DNA of 33,622 bases from an uncultured Acetatifactor sp. (GTDB lineage Bacteria > Bacillota > Clostridia > Lachnospirales > Lachnospiraceae): the NCBI GenBank assembly GCA_947588205.1, contig CANPYG010000026.1, positions 1-33,622 on the forward strand. Direction: 5' to 3'. Numbering within the stretch: position 1 is the stretch's first letter; each line of letters opens with the position of its first letter. The position numbers and the translations under genes are program-made. This document shows positions 1-7,901 of the stretch, one piece after another. The notes beneath the pieces are model-generated. The model saw only the letters and a program-made list of their open reading frames with translations, was not told the DNA's origin and did not search any database.

Positions 1-958
1 TCTCTGCCCTGTCCAAACGCTTCTGCATATAACGCTGGTCACGGTAATACTCCTCCCTTGCCTGACACTGCAGACGGATCTGTTCGTCAGCACTCAGCAC
101 ATAGGCGGTTTCCGCCGCCTGCATCAACGCCTCATTGTTTTCTGTTAACATCTTGATCTCCTCCCATGTGGTGGCTCTGAATAGTTTTGCCCAGTAGTGA
201 ATCTGATAGGAGATATCCTCATCAGTCGCCATTTCTATTTGCTTTAAGTCTAACACAGAAAGGCGTACTTTGTCAGTATAAATTTTATGATTTTTTATAT
301 TTAAGAACATATATGTAGCATAAAACTCCGGGCAGTCCGGGAAAAGGGTGAAATCTAAAATGCTGATCTGGATAACGGGACGGACCTCCGCATAATCCTC
401 CCCCTTAGCAAGGTTGTCGAAGGAGCGGCAGAGGTATTCCAGGGAACGCTCCGGCCAGTTCCCCTTGTTAAGCACCTGCATTTCAATAAGGATTTCGGTA
501 TTGTTGTTTAAGGTGACGCGCACATCCAGGTAAAAGTCTTTATTATTGATGGACTGACCCAGCACGATGGGATTGGCTATGGCGGCGGAAGTTATGGATT
601 CCGGGGTAAGGTGCAACAGCGCACCGAGAAGCCCCCTGAGCGCAGTGTTGGATTTTTGCAGTACTGCCCGGAACAGATAGTCATTGGTGAGGCGGTATGG
701 CAGCTCTCCTGTGGCTTCCTGCAGGATAGAATTGGAACCGGGGGAAAGATTTGTGGGAGAGCTGGGACTTGCGGAAGGCGTAGGGGCTGTGGAAGATGCA
801 GGGTCTGCGGAAGATGCAGAACATGTGGAAGATGCAGAACCTGCGGAAGATGCAGGCCTTGTGGAAGATGCAGGGTCTATGGAAGATGCAGGGCCTGCGG
901 AAGAAATAGGTTGGGAGAGACAGTTGGTTTTTGTATAGCCATTTGAAAATTCAGACAT
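1..958 (-). CDS. Rpn family PD-(D/E)XK nuclease ('transposase' nuclease), 3' end beyond window
   Basis: Reading the minus strand from 958 gives 319 uninterrupted codons to the window edge. The ATG follows AGGAGG at good spacing. Residues 1 to about 85 are a Ser/Ala/Pro-rich, low-complexity segment built from six-residue repeats. The conserved domain starts near residue 90 (LTNDYLFRAVLQ) and continues with LDVRV and EILIEMQ. This gives the Asp145...Glu159-x-Gln161 pattern of the Rpn (recombination-promoting nuclease) group of PD-(D/E)XK enzymes, followed by RSLEYLCRSFDNLAKGEDY and PVIQISILDF, also typical. The family is often annotated as a transposase; known members are DNA endonucleases linked to recombination. 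No inverted repeats or target duplication are visible to make it a mobile element. Family assignment is firm; cellular role is not known. The long N-terminal linker is unusual. Confidence 0.85.
   Translation of the reverse strand, partial: MSEFSNGYTKTNCLSQPISSAGPASSIDPASSTRPASSAGSASSTCSASSADPASSTAPTPSASPSSPTNLSPGSNSILQEATGELPYRLTNDYLFRAVLQKSNTALRGLLGALLHLTPESITSAAIANPIVLGQSINNKDFYLDVRVTLNNNTEILIEMQVLNKGNWPERSLEYLCRSFDNLAKGEDYAEVRPVIQISILDFTLFPDCPEFYATYMFLNIKNHKIYTDKVRLSVLDLKQIEMATDEDISYQIHYWAKLFRATTWEEIKMLTENNEALMQAAETAYVLSADEQIRLQCQAREEYYRDQRYMQKRLDRAE
788..904. repeat. 18-bp tandem repeat, six copies, in the N-terminus of the Rpn gene
   Basis: The core GGAAGATGCAG recurs on the plus strand at 791, 809, 827, 845, 863 and 881, exactly 18 bp apart. 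A decayed seventh copy lies at 899. On the coding (minus) strand each unit encodes a six-residue block of the type PASS-(A/T/I)-x. The period is a multiple of three, so copy-number change would keep the reading frame. Confidence 0.95.
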
Positions 959-994
959 GTAATTCCTCCTGAAACTTGATGATTTATTAATTGC

Positions 995-1015
995 CCCATG
1001 TTGGGAGAACATGGG
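995..1015. promoter_or_regulatory. Perfect hairpin in the leader of the Rpn gene
   Basis: CCCATGTT (995-1002), a 5-base loop, and AACATGGG (1008-1015) form a perfect 8-bp stem. It lies about 37 bases upstream of the Rpn start codon on the minus strand, just before the ribosome site. There is no T-run, so it is more likely a leader structure or operator than a terminator. Confidence 0.5.
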
Positions 1016-1031
1016 AGATGCTGATAGGGAG

Positions 1032-1067
1032 ATTAATAGGAATATTAATAGGAACATTAATAGGAAC
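1032..1067. repeat. 12-bp tandem repeat, three copies
   Basis: ATTAATAGGAAT, ATTAATAGGAAC and ATTAATAGGAAC follow each other directly. They lie in the AT-rich region upstream of the Rpn gene and may overlap its promoter. No function can be assigned from sequence. Confidence 0.85.
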
Positions 1068-1405
1068 ATTTTATTTGCCAATGAAATGAGTGTAATAAGC
1101 CGCTTCATTGACGTAAGCAACGACCTTCAGCAAAATTTGTGGATATGCCGCAGGATGATATCTTCCCAGAAGGCGGGCTGAAATCCAGAGATAGGAATCC
1201 AGGAAAGCTTTCAGGGAAGTACCCAGGAAAGATCGCGGTAAGGAATCCCCGTCGGGATTCAGATAAGCTTTTGAAATGTTTTCCGGAAAATATAATATAT
1301 TCATAACACGGAAAATCGGTTTGCACAAGAATTTCTGAGAAAAATTTTCCCGTGTTTTTTCACAAAAATGCTCTGGCAGTCTGAGACGAAAATAAAGTTA
1401 AAAGC

Positions 1406-1475
1406 CACAAAAATACAAGATATCGTAAGGATTTGGCTTTAGGGAGCTGTTTTCCCACAATATCTTGTATTGTGC
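1406..1475. promoter_or_regulatory. Large interrupted inverted repeat upstream of the PL11 lyase
   Basis: AATACAAGATAT (1412-1423) and ATATCTTGTATT (1460-1471) are perfect 12-bp arms 36 bp apart. If a 3-base A bulge is allowed the match extends to CACAA...TTGTG on the outside. The structure lies about 140 bp upstream of the lyase promoter. There is no T-run after it. It could be a two-site operator or an RNA structure of an upstream transcript. Confidence 0.5.
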
Positions 1476-1609
1476 AATTTGATAAATGGGAAAAAATGAA
1501 AAAAGAATGCGCTCACACAAAACGGAAAAGGATAGGCTCAAATGTCTTGAAAAAGCAAGAAACAACAAAAAGATAACAATATAGGACATTAAAAATAAAC
1601 ATATGTAGC

Positions 1610-1638
1610 TTGCAGAAAGGGTTATGCGGGGGTATAAT
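1610..1638 (+). promoter_or_regulatory. SigmaA promoter of the PL11 lyase gene
   Basis: TTGCAG (1610-1615), a 17-bp spacer, and a perfect TATAAT (1633-1638). Transcription would start near 1645, leaving a leader of about 80 bases before the AGAGGAAG ribosome site and the ATG at 1724. Confidence 0.75.
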
Positions 1639-1723
1639 GTAAGCAGCAAAACAGATGATGCACGCAGTTATGTGCGATGAGTAAGCAGTCAGAAGAAGAC
1701 GGCTGACAGAAAAGAGGAAGAAT

Positions 1724-4270
1724 ATGAATATTCGAGTGAGCAAGATTGACAAAGGGTATGTTACGGTTGCATGGGATGCGGCAGAAGGAGCAGAACGCTA
1801 CGACGTGTACTGGTCTGATACCTGTACCCCGGATATGGTTTATAAGAACATGGGCAGTGTGGGAAACTGTGAATTCACACTGAAAAAGTCCACCCATATT
1901 CCTCATTATCTGTATGTGGAGGCTTATCGGGGAGAAAGGCTTCTGGAAAAGAGCGGGCTTTTCCGCACTCCGGTATTTTACAGGAAGGAGGAGCAGATGG
2001 AGAAGCTGAACCGCGGTCTGATCGCGGTCAGCGCCGGTGAAGGGATCTTCCTGGGGTGGAGAATGCTGCTTTCGGAAGTAAGCGGTTATAATAAGACCGG
2101 AATGACGGGTACAGATTATGTTGTGCTGCGCAACGGGAAGCGGATCGCCCTGGTGACGGACAGCACCAATTATTTGGACAAGGAAGGTACGGCCCAGGAC
2201 AGCTATCAGGTGGCGGCATGTGAGATGCAGAAGCAAGGAGCTCATGAAAATGAAGCCGCCGTAGGAGGAGCGGCCGCTGCGGAAGTAGAAGTGAAAGGGG
2301 GCACTGTGGACCGCGTGGCAGCCATGCTGGACGCGGTTGTCCTGAAGGAAGAACCCTGCGCCCCTGTATCTGTATGGAAGAGCGGCTCCAATTTCCTGGA
2401 GATTCCGCTTCAGATTCCGGAAGGCGGCGTGACCCCTGCCGGACAGGAGTACACCTATTCCGCCAATGATATGAGCGTCGGAGATGTGGATGGGGATGGA
2501 GAGTACGAATACTTTGTGAAGTGGGATCCGTCCAATTCCCATGATGTGTCCCACAAGGGTTATACGGGCAACTGTTACATAGACTGCTATAAGCTGGACG
2601 GCAGGCTCCTGTGGCGTCTGGATATGGGTGTGAACATCCGTGCGGGCGCGCATTATACACAGTTCATGGTCTATGATTTCGACGGGGACGGCAAGGCTGA
2701 GATGTCCGTAAAGACCGCGCCCGGCACGAAGATGACAGTCTATGACGAGGCCGGCGGGGTGGTGAGCGAGAAGTATATCACCATGCCTGAGTCAGATCTC
2801 GCCGCGGGCTACAGCAATGAGGATAATTATGTGTGCAGCGCCCAGGATTATTATGAGTCGTTGGTTTCCCTGTTCAAGGGGTGGCAGGATCATCAGGAAG
2901 TGGCATCGGGCCGGTGGCCGTCAACGCTGGAGGAGTGCTTCGGCATAGAAAAGCAGTATTCCTATCCCTTGTCGGACGAGGATGCCCGCAAATTAGTGGA
3001 TTATTTTATGGATGTCTATGCTCCGTCAAGGAGTCCCAAGAATGAGCTGCGTAATTTTGAGGGCTTTATCCTGAAAGGACCGGAGTACCTGACCATGTGG
3101 GCAGGCGACGGAAGGGAGCTGGAGACCATTCCGTTCCCCGTTCCCAGGGTGGATGACGGTCTGATGTGGGGAGATTATGAGTGGAACCGCATTGAGCCGG
3201 GCAACCGTGTGGACAGATTTTTATCGGGGGTGGCATACCTGGACGGCGAGAGACCGTATCTGATCATCTGCAGGGGCTATTATACCAGGGCGACGATCAC
3301 GGCTTATGATTTCTTTACCGGAAAGCATAGAGAGTATTTTAAGATTGACAGCGGCTTTATTCCCATGGCGAATCCTTTTAACCAGGGTGCCGGACACAGG
3401 GTGAAGAGGGGAACTGATCCCGTTTATGGCTGTATTGTGGGCCAGGGCGATCACAGTCTGTCCGTCGCCGATGTGGACGGAGACGGATGCCAGGAGATCA
3501 TTTACGGCGCCGCCACAATAGATCATGACGGAAGCGTGCTGTATTCCACCGCAGCCCCTATGCCGGACGGCCATATGGTGAGCCTGGGACATGGCGATTC
3601 CATGCATGTCGCCAGGATCGATCCGGATCGTCCGGGATTTGAGATTTTCAATGTGTTTGAGGAGGGAAAAAGTGTGCCCTATGGCTATGCGCTGCGTGAC
3701 GGTGAGACCGGGGAGGTGATCTTCGGGGAGCCCGGTGACCGCGACCTGGGCAGGTGCATGATCGGCAAGGTGAATCCTGATGTGAGGGGTCTGCAGGTGT
3801 GGGTGCTGAAGATGCAGGACTGCAAGGGCAATGTGCTGCCGGATAAGATGTTAGGCACCAACGCCAGTATCCGCTGGGCCTCCGATCTGTCCACTCAGGT
3901 GACGGACGGCGTGGACTATGTCCACGGAAAGCATATCGGTCTGGTGGGGGACAACACCCATGGCATTATGCTGATACCGGAGGATACCTCCACGAACAAC
4001 GGAACCAAGGGAAATCCCTGCCTGGTCGCTGATCTTTTCGGCGATTTCAGGGAGGAGCTTCTGCTGCGCACAAGCGACAGCAGGGCGATCCGCATCTATA
4101 CCAATACGGACCTCACGGCGCATAAACTGTTCACGCTGATGCACGATACCATGTACCGCGTGGGCATTGCATGGCAGAATAACTGTTATAACCAGCCCTG
4201 CTATACCAGCTTCTATTATGCGAACGATATGGACTTTAAGGACGTGCTGCCGTATCTTGCGGAAGAATGA
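1724..4270 (+). CDS. PL11 family rhamnogalacturonan lyase (YesW/YesX-like), no signal peptide
   Basis: 848 residues. PL11 enzymes cut the rhamnose-galacturonate backbone of rhamnogalacturonan-I by beta-elimination and bind Ca2+. The hallmark segment is present: GDVDGDGEYEYFVKWDPSNS (near residue 253), GNCYIDCYKLDG, RAGAHYTQ, then DFDGDGKAEMSVKTAPGTK (near 318) and ADVDGDGCQE (near 582). The DxDGDG motifs are the Ca2+ loops of the beta-propeller. The first about 90 residues look like a fibronectin type III-like fold (VTVAWDAAEGAERYDVYW), and an Ala/Val/Glu-rich linker precedes the lyase domain. That makes it longer than the roughly 600-residue Bacillus enzymes. There is no secretion signal, so it probably acts in the cytoplasm on imported oligosaccharides. 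It has its own promoter and sits next to housekeeping genes. Endo versus exo mode cannot be told from sequence. Confidence 0.9.
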   Translation: MNIRVSKIDKGYVTVAWDAAEGAERYDVYWSDTCTPDMVYKNMGSVGNCEFTLKKSTHIPHYLYVEAYRGERLLEKSGLFRTPVFYRKEEQMEKLNRGLIAVSAGEGIFLGWRMLLSEVSGYNKTGMTGTDYVVLRNGKRIALVTDSTNYLDKEGTAQDSYQVAACEMQKQGAHENEAAVGGAAAAEVEVKGGTVDRVAAMLDAVVLKEEPCAPVSVWKSGSNFLEIPLQIPEGGVTPAGQEYTYSANDMSVGDVDGDGEYEYFVKWDPSNSHDVSHKGYTGNCYIDCYKLDGRLLWRLDMGVNIRAGAHYTQFMVYDFDGDGKAEMSVKTAPGTKMTVYDEAGGVVSEKYITMPESDLAAGYSNEDNYVCSAQDYYESLVSLFKGWQDHQEVASGRWPSTLEECFGIEKQYSYPLSDEDARKLVDYFMDVYAPSRSPKNELRNFEGFILKGPEYLTMWAGDGRELETIPFPVPRVDDGLMWGDYEWNRIEPGNRVDRFLSGVAYLDGERPYLIICRGYYTRATITAYDFFTGKHREYFKIDSGFIPMANPFNQGAGHRVKRGTDPVYGCIVGQGDHSLSVADVDGDGCQEIIYGAATIDHDGSVLYSTAAPMPDGHMVSLGHGDSMHVARIDPDRPGFEIFNVFEEGKSVPYGYALRDGETGEVIFGEPGDRDLGRCMIGKVNPDVRGLQVWVLKMQDCKGNVLPDKMLGTNASIRWASDLSTQVTDGVDYVHGKHIGLVGDNTHGIMLIPEDTSTNNGTKGNPCLVADLFGDFREELLLRTSDSRAIRIYTNTDLTAHKLFTLMHDTMYRVGIAWQNNCYNQPCYTSFYYANDMDFKDVLPYLAEE

Positions 4271-4325
4271 TCAGCCCGAAAAGCAGGAACTTGTAGAAAA
4301 TACACTTCCCCTTTTCAAAATAATG

Positions 4326-4334
4326 TGTTATACT
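4326..4334 (+). promoter_or_regulatory. Extended -10 promoter for the tsaC-rpiB-upp group
   Basis: TGTTATACT, a TGn-extended -10 with TATACT at 4329-4334. The -35 position (about 4306-4311, TTCCCC) is poor. Transcription would start near 4341, about 47 bases before the tsaC start. Confidence 0.45.
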
Positions 4335-4387
4335 GATGTCGTAAAATTGTAATGATTTTGTAATAAATGCGATGATAAGGTCCAAAA

Positions 4388-5412
4388 GTGATGCTGACCA
4401 GACTGTTTAGAGTAGAAGAAATCAATAGTCCGCAGGGCGAGAAAGCCCTTCGGGAAGCGGGAGAGTGCCTGCAGGCCGGAGGTCTTGTGGCTTTTCCCAC
4501 GGAAACGGTGTATGGGCTGGGCGGCGACGCGATGAATCCGGCCTCTTCCAGAAAGATTTACGCGGCGAAGGGAAGACCCTCCGACAATCCCCTGATCGTG
4601 CATATTTACCGTTGGGAGGATATCTATCAGGTGGCGTCTTATGTTCCTGAAGAGGCGAAGGCGATCGCGGATGCTTTCTGGCCGGGACCGCTTACCATGA
4701 TTCTTCCCAAGAAGGAAAATGTGCCTCCCGAGACAACGGGCGGCCTTGACACAGTGGCGGTCAGAATGCCATCCCATCCGGTAGCTGCCAGGTTGATCGA
4801 ATATGCCGGCGGCTTTGTGGCGGCGCCCAGCGCCAATGCTTCCGGCAGGCCCAGCCCTACCAGGGCGCAGTATGTCAGGGAGGATATGGACGGAAGGATC
4901 GATATCATCATCGACGGCGGCGAGGTAGGGATCGGACTGGCTTCGTCACACAGGATATGTTGTCGGAGGTTTTGGGCAGGGTGGAAGAGGACGTCACAAT
5001 CCTGCGTTCCGACAGCGGTCAGGCCCCGAAGGCTCCGGGCATGAAGTACCGGCATTATGCGCCGAAGGGAGAGCTGACCATTGTGGCCGGCCCGATGCGG
5101 CAGGTGGTGGAATATATCAATGCCCGGATCGACGCCCATAAGGCGGCCGGGAAAAGGACCGGCGTGATCGGCACGCAGGAGACGCTTGCAGAATACCGCG
5201 CGGATGTTGTGAAGAGTGTGGGAAGCAGACAGGATGAGGTAAGCATTGGGAGAAGTCTGTATACGATCCTGCGGGAATTTGATGATGAGGGTGTGGAATG
5301 TATCTATTCGGAAGCTTTTGATACAGACGGTTATGGACAAGCCATCATGAACCGCCTGTTAAAAGCGGCGGGGCATCATGTCGTATCCCTTGGGGAAAAT
5401 GAGACGTTGTGA
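4388..5412 (+). pseudogene. tsaC: Disrupted threonylcarbamoyl-AMP synthase (Sua5/YrdC/YwlC, long form)
   Basis: TsaC/Sua5 makes threonylcarbamoyl-AMP from threonine, bicarbonate and ATP for the t6A37 modification of ANN-decoding tRNAs. The N-terminal part (GTG at 4388 or ATG at 4391, after AAGG) carries the YrdC motifs FPTETVYGLG, KGRPSDNPLIVHI, FWPGPLT and APSANASGRPSPT. It reads correctly to GEVGIGL, ending at 4939. The next family-conserved block, ESTIVD...ILRPG, is absent. The sequence continues one frame over as GFVTQDMLSEV and then a normal Sua5 C-terminal domain (PGMKYRHYAPKGEL) to the stop at 5412. The simplest reading is a deletion of 3n+1 bases, about 52-58 bp, near 4937-4941. As it stands the N-terminal frame stops at 5044. 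It is either a true mutation with another copy elsewhere, or a sequencing or assembly error. Intact it would be about 355-360 residues. Confidence 0.85.
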
Positions 5413-5420
5413 GTAAAAAG

Positions 5421-5475
5421 GGATCTATGAGAGAAAAAGGATCTATGAGAGAAAAAAGGATCTATGAGAGAAAAA
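5421..5475. repeat. 18/19-bp tandem repeat, three copies, between tsaC and rpiB
   Basis: GGATCTATGAGAGAAAAA (5421-5438), the same with one extra A (5439-5457), and the 18-bp form again (5458-5475). Each unit joined to the A-run before it makes an AAAGGA ribosome-like site followed by ATG four bases later. Confidence 0.95.
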
Positions 5476-5522
5476 GTGCTTATAAAAGAAAAGGCAAATC
5501 CGCAGAAAGGATCGGAATATGA
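5427..5522 (+). CDS. Possible 31-residue basic leader peptide overlapping rpiB
   Basis: An ATG at 5427, preceded by AAAAAGGG, opens a frame that runs through the tandem repeat and stops with TGA at 5520-5522. The stop overlaps the rpiB ATG as ATGA. The peptide is strongly basic and starts MREKGSMREKR. The ribosome-site spacing and the stop-start overlap would allow translational coupling to rpiB. There is no homology to lean on, and the frame may simply be a product of the repeat. Confidence 0.25.
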   Translation: MREKGSMREKRIYERKSAYKRKGKSAERIGI

Positions 5523-5944
5523 TAGCGATAGGAAGCGACCATGGCGGTTATGATTTGAAACAGAAGATTATCGCGCATCTGCAGCAGGCGGGAATCGCTT
5601 ATGAGGATATGGGATGCGACAGTAAGGCGTCCTGCGATTATCCCGTATTTGGGCATAAGGTTGCCCATGCTGTGGCGGATGGCAAGTGTGAGAAAGGGAT
5701 AGTGATCTGTACTACGGGGATCGGGATCAGCATAGCAGCCAATAAGGTTCCCGGCATCCGGTGCGCGCTTTGCAGCGATACCTTTTCGGCCAAAATGACC
5801 AGGCTGCATAACGACGCGAATGTGCTGGCGTTGGGCGGCGGCATGATTGGGGAGAACCTTGCGATGGATATTGTGGATACTTTCCTGGGAACCCCTTTTT
5901 CCGCAGAGGAAAAGCACAGCCGCCGGATCGGTCTGTTGGAATAG
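5519..5944 (+). CDS. rpiB: Ribose-5-phosphate isomerase B (RpiB/LacA/LacB family)
   Basis: 141 residues, the usual size. RpiB interconverts ribose-5-phosphate and ribulose-5-phosphate in the pentose phosphate pathway. The N-terminus IAIGSDHGGYDLK carries the conserved Asp7-His8, and ICTTGIGISIAANK holds the active-site Cys64. RLHNDANVLALGG is also conserved. The start follows GAAAGGAT. The gene lies between tsaC and upp, an order shared with other Firmicutes. With upp downstream it touches ribose-phosphate and PRPP supply. A sugar-specific LacA/LacB or allose isomerase role is less likely given the housekeeping context. Confidence 0.93.
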   Translation: MIAIGSDHGGYDLKQKIIAHLQQAGIAYEDMGCDSKASCDYPVFGHKVAHAVADGKCEKGIVICTTGIGISIAANKVPGIRCALCSDTFSAKMTRLHNDANVLALGGGMIGENLAMDIVDTFLGTPFSAEEKHSRRIGLLE

Positions 5945-5971
5945 ATTTTGTGAAAGCGGTTGAACGGATAT

Positions 5972-6028
5972 AAGACAACAAGAGTGGCATAGGACAACAA
6001 GAACGGTTTAGGACAACAAAGGAGGAGC
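5972..6028. repeat. 19-bp imperfect tandem repeat, three copies, in the upp leader
   Basis: Units begin AAGACAACAAGAG (5972), AGGACAACAAGAA (5991) and AGGACAACAAAGG (6010), 19 bp apart. The last unit runs into the AAAGGAGG ribosome site of upp, so copy changes would alter the leader but not the start signal. Confidence 0.8.
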
Positions 6029-6033
6029 TCGAA

Positions 6034-6663
6034 ATGGCAAAGGTATTTATCATGGATCATCCCCTGATCCGGCATAAGATCGGTCTGATCAGGAGAAAGG
6101 AAACGGGAACCAAGGACTTCAGGGATACGATCAGTGAGATCGCCATGCTGATCTGTTATGAAGCGACGCGGGATTTAAAGCTCACCGACGTGGAGATTGA
6201 GACGCCCATCTGTAAGACCACCGCGCAGGAGCTCAGTGGGAAAAAGATGGCGATCGTACCCATTCTGAGAGCCGGACTCGGTATGGTGGATGGGATCCTT
6301 ACGCTGATTCCGGCGGCAAAGGTGGGGCATATCGGTTTATACCGTGATCCCGAGACGCTGAATCCCGTGGAGTATTACTGCAAGCTCCCGGCCGACTGCG
6401 CGGAGCGCGAGGTATTTGTGGTAGATCCCATGCTCGCAACGGGCGGTTCTTCTGTAGCTGCCATCCAGATGTTAAAGGACAAGGGATGTAAAAATATTCA
6501 TTTTATGTGCATTATCGCCGCGCCGGAAGGAATCAAACGTATGCAGGAGATCCATCCTGATGTGGATCTCTATGTGGGGGCGTTGGATGAAAGGCTTAAT
6601 GACCACGGTTATATCGTACCCGGTCTGGGCGATGCGGGAGACCGTATCTTTGGGACAAAATAG
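6034..6663 (+). CDS. upp: Uracil phosphoribosyltransferase
   Basis: 209 residues, full length. It joins uracil to PRPP to give UMP and PPi in the cytoplasm (pyrimidine salvage). The PRPP-binding loop [12 protein letters not shown] lies at residues 129-140. Other family blocks are [12 protein letters not shown] at the N-terminus, PILRAGLGM near 76-84, and a C-terminal [23 protein letters not shown] uracil-binding region. A strong AAAGGAGGAG ribosome site precedes the ATG. Its position before the atp operon matches the order in Bacillus, here separated by two inserted genes. Confidence 0.97.
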   Translation: MAKVFIMDHPLIRHKIGLIRRKETGTKDFRDTISEIAMLICYEATRDLKLTDVEIETPICKTTAQELSGKKMAIVPILRAGLGMVDGILTLIPAAKVGHIGLYRDPETLNPVEYYCKLPADCAEREVFVVDPMLATGGSSVAAIQMLKDKGCKNIHFMCIIAAPEGIKRMQEIHPDVDLYVGALDERLNDHGYIVPGLGDAGDRIFGTK

Positions 6664-6717
6664 GCGGATCGGGCTATGGACCGCAAGCCCTTATAAAGGG
6701 CGGCGCAGGGAGGTATT

Positions 6718-7890
6718 ATGAGGAAAAGGGCATTTTTTGTCATAAAGAATGTGCTGGCAATTCTGCTGATCGCAGCGATTGCCGGCGACGCAATGCCCAA
6801 ATTTGTCCTTGCGACCTCCAAGACACAGCAGGAAATCGATGCCGCAGAGGAACAGAAGGATAATCTGGAGGATAAGCTGGACGATAAGAACAAGGAGATC
6901 GACCGGCTCGAAGGAAAGCATAAGTCGCTTCAGGAGGAGCTTGCCAGCCTGAACCAGCAGCTTACGGAAGTCAGCGAACGTCTTGCGGACCTGGAGGTTC
7001 AGATTGCCAACAAGGAGGAGGAAATCTCCGAGACGCAGGCAGCCCTGGATTTTGCCAGGAAAAAAGAGGAGGCTCAATATGAAGGCATGATTAAATGCAT
7101 ACGCTTTATGTATGAATATAATGATGTGACTTCACTGGGCACCCTGCTCGCAGTAGAAAATTTCTCCGATTTCCTGAATCTTGCGGATTATATGGAGAGA
7201 ATCAACGACTACAACCAGAATCTCCTGGATGAATACGAGGCGAACCGTATCTACATTGAATCGGAGGAAGCGCGTCTTGAGAATGAGAGGATAGAGCTGG
7301 AGGATCTCAAGACTGCGGCCCAGGAGGAACAGAATAAGGTATCGTTGCTGATCGAACAGACCTCCAAGCAGATGCAGCAGTATAAGGATCAGATTTCCGA
7401 AGCGGAGAAGCAGGCGCTCGCCTATGAGGAAGAGCTGAAGGCGGTTGAGAAGAACCTGGAATATCTGAAGAAGAAGCTGGCGGAAGAGCTGGCGCGCTCC
7501 AGGGCTGCTGCCCAGGCCAAGTGGAGGGATATCTCTGAGATCAGCTTTGCGGAAGGGGACAGGAAGCTTCTGGCAAGTATCATTTACTGTGAAGCGGGCA
7601 ACCAGCCCTACGAAGGCCAGCTCGCGGTGGGCGCGGTGGTTATTAACCGTGTAAGAAGCTCTGTATTTCCGAATTCCGTGGTCGGGGTGATTTATCAGAA
7701 AAATCAGTTTTCCCCGGTAGCCAGCGGACGGCTTGAGCTCGCCCTAGCGAATGACAGGGCGACGGCGAACTGCTACCGCGCGGCCGACGAGGCCATGGCA
7801 GGGATGACGAATGTCGGGAACTGTGTATTTTTCAGGACACCGATCGAAGGACTTACCGGTATCGTGATCGGAGGACATGTATTCTATTGA
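6718..7890 (+). CDS. Secreted cell-wall hydrolase: PcsB-like coiled coil plus SleB-type domain
   Basis: 390 residues. An N-terminal signal sequence (about residues 1-33: basic MRKRAFFVIKN then a hydrophobic stretch ending near VLATS) indicates export. Residues about 36-270 form a long charged coiled coil like the PcsB/CwlO-type N-terminal domains that dock on FtsX. The C-terminus (about 280-390) matches the SleB/cell wall hydrolase-2 fold: LLASIIYCEAGNQPYEGQLAVGAVVINR, with the Glu of CEA as expected catalytic residue, then NQFSPVASGR. SleB domains are lytic transglycosylases acting on peptidoglycan. The coiled coil suggests control by FtsEX at division rather than spore germination, but that is inference. 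GGGAGG precedes the ATG. The gene is convergent with the DUF402 gene 11 bp away. Confidence 0.85.
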   Translation: MRKRAFFVIKNVLAILLIAAIAGDAMPKFVLATSKTQQEIDAAEEQKDNLEDKLDDKNKEIDRLEGKHKSLQEELASLNQQLTEVSERLADLEVQIANKEEEISETQAALDFARKKEEAQYEGMIKCIRFMYEYNDVTSLGTLLAVENFSDFLNLADYMERINDYNQNLLDEYEANRIYIESEEARLENERIELEDLKTAAQEEQNKVSLLIEQTSKQMQQYKDQISEAEKQALAYEEELKAVEKNLEYLKKKLAEELARSRAAAQAKWRDISEISFAEGDRKLLASIIYCEAGNQPYEGQLAVGAVVINRVRSSVFPNSVVGVIYQKNQFSPVASGRLELALANDRATANCYRAADEAMAGMTNVGNCVFFRTPIEGLTGIVIGGHVFY

Positions 7891-7901
7891 CAGAAAGGCG
7901 G

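Larger units (their letters stand above)
959..1723. other. Gene-free region between the Rpn nuclease and the PL11 lyase
   Basis: About 765 bp with no supported gene. It holds the Rpn leader hairpin and 12-bp repeats, a small 7-bp hairpin (GAATCCC...GGGATTC, 1243-1260), a long interrupted inverted repeat (1406-1475) and the lyase promoter (1610-1638). A minus-strand frame at 1071-1328 lacks a ribosome site and is not called. Confidence 0.7.

Noticed and set aside
611..946. Plus-strand frame with Cys/Arg/Gly repeats (CGRCR blocks)
   Set aside because: It is the complement of the 18-bp repeat in the Rpn gene; the minus strand has the ribosome site and a recognised domain.
1..958. Insertion sequence on the basis of the 'transposase' label of the Rpn family
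   Set aside because: The domain is a PD-(D/E)XK nuclease; no terminal inverted repeats or target duplication are visible, and the 3' end is outside the window.
1071..1328. Minus-strand 85-codon frame upstream of the Rpn gene
   Set aside because: No ribosome site at its TTG or at the internal ATG near 1304, and no recognised motif.
1622..2653. 343-codon minus-strand frame opposite the PL11 lyase
   Set aside because: His/Arg/Leu-rich shadow of a strongly supported gene, without ribosome site or domain.
5951..5964. CcpA cre-like site TGAAAGCGGTTGAA before upp
   Set aside because: The conserved C near the end of the motif is replaced, and no catabolic gene follows.
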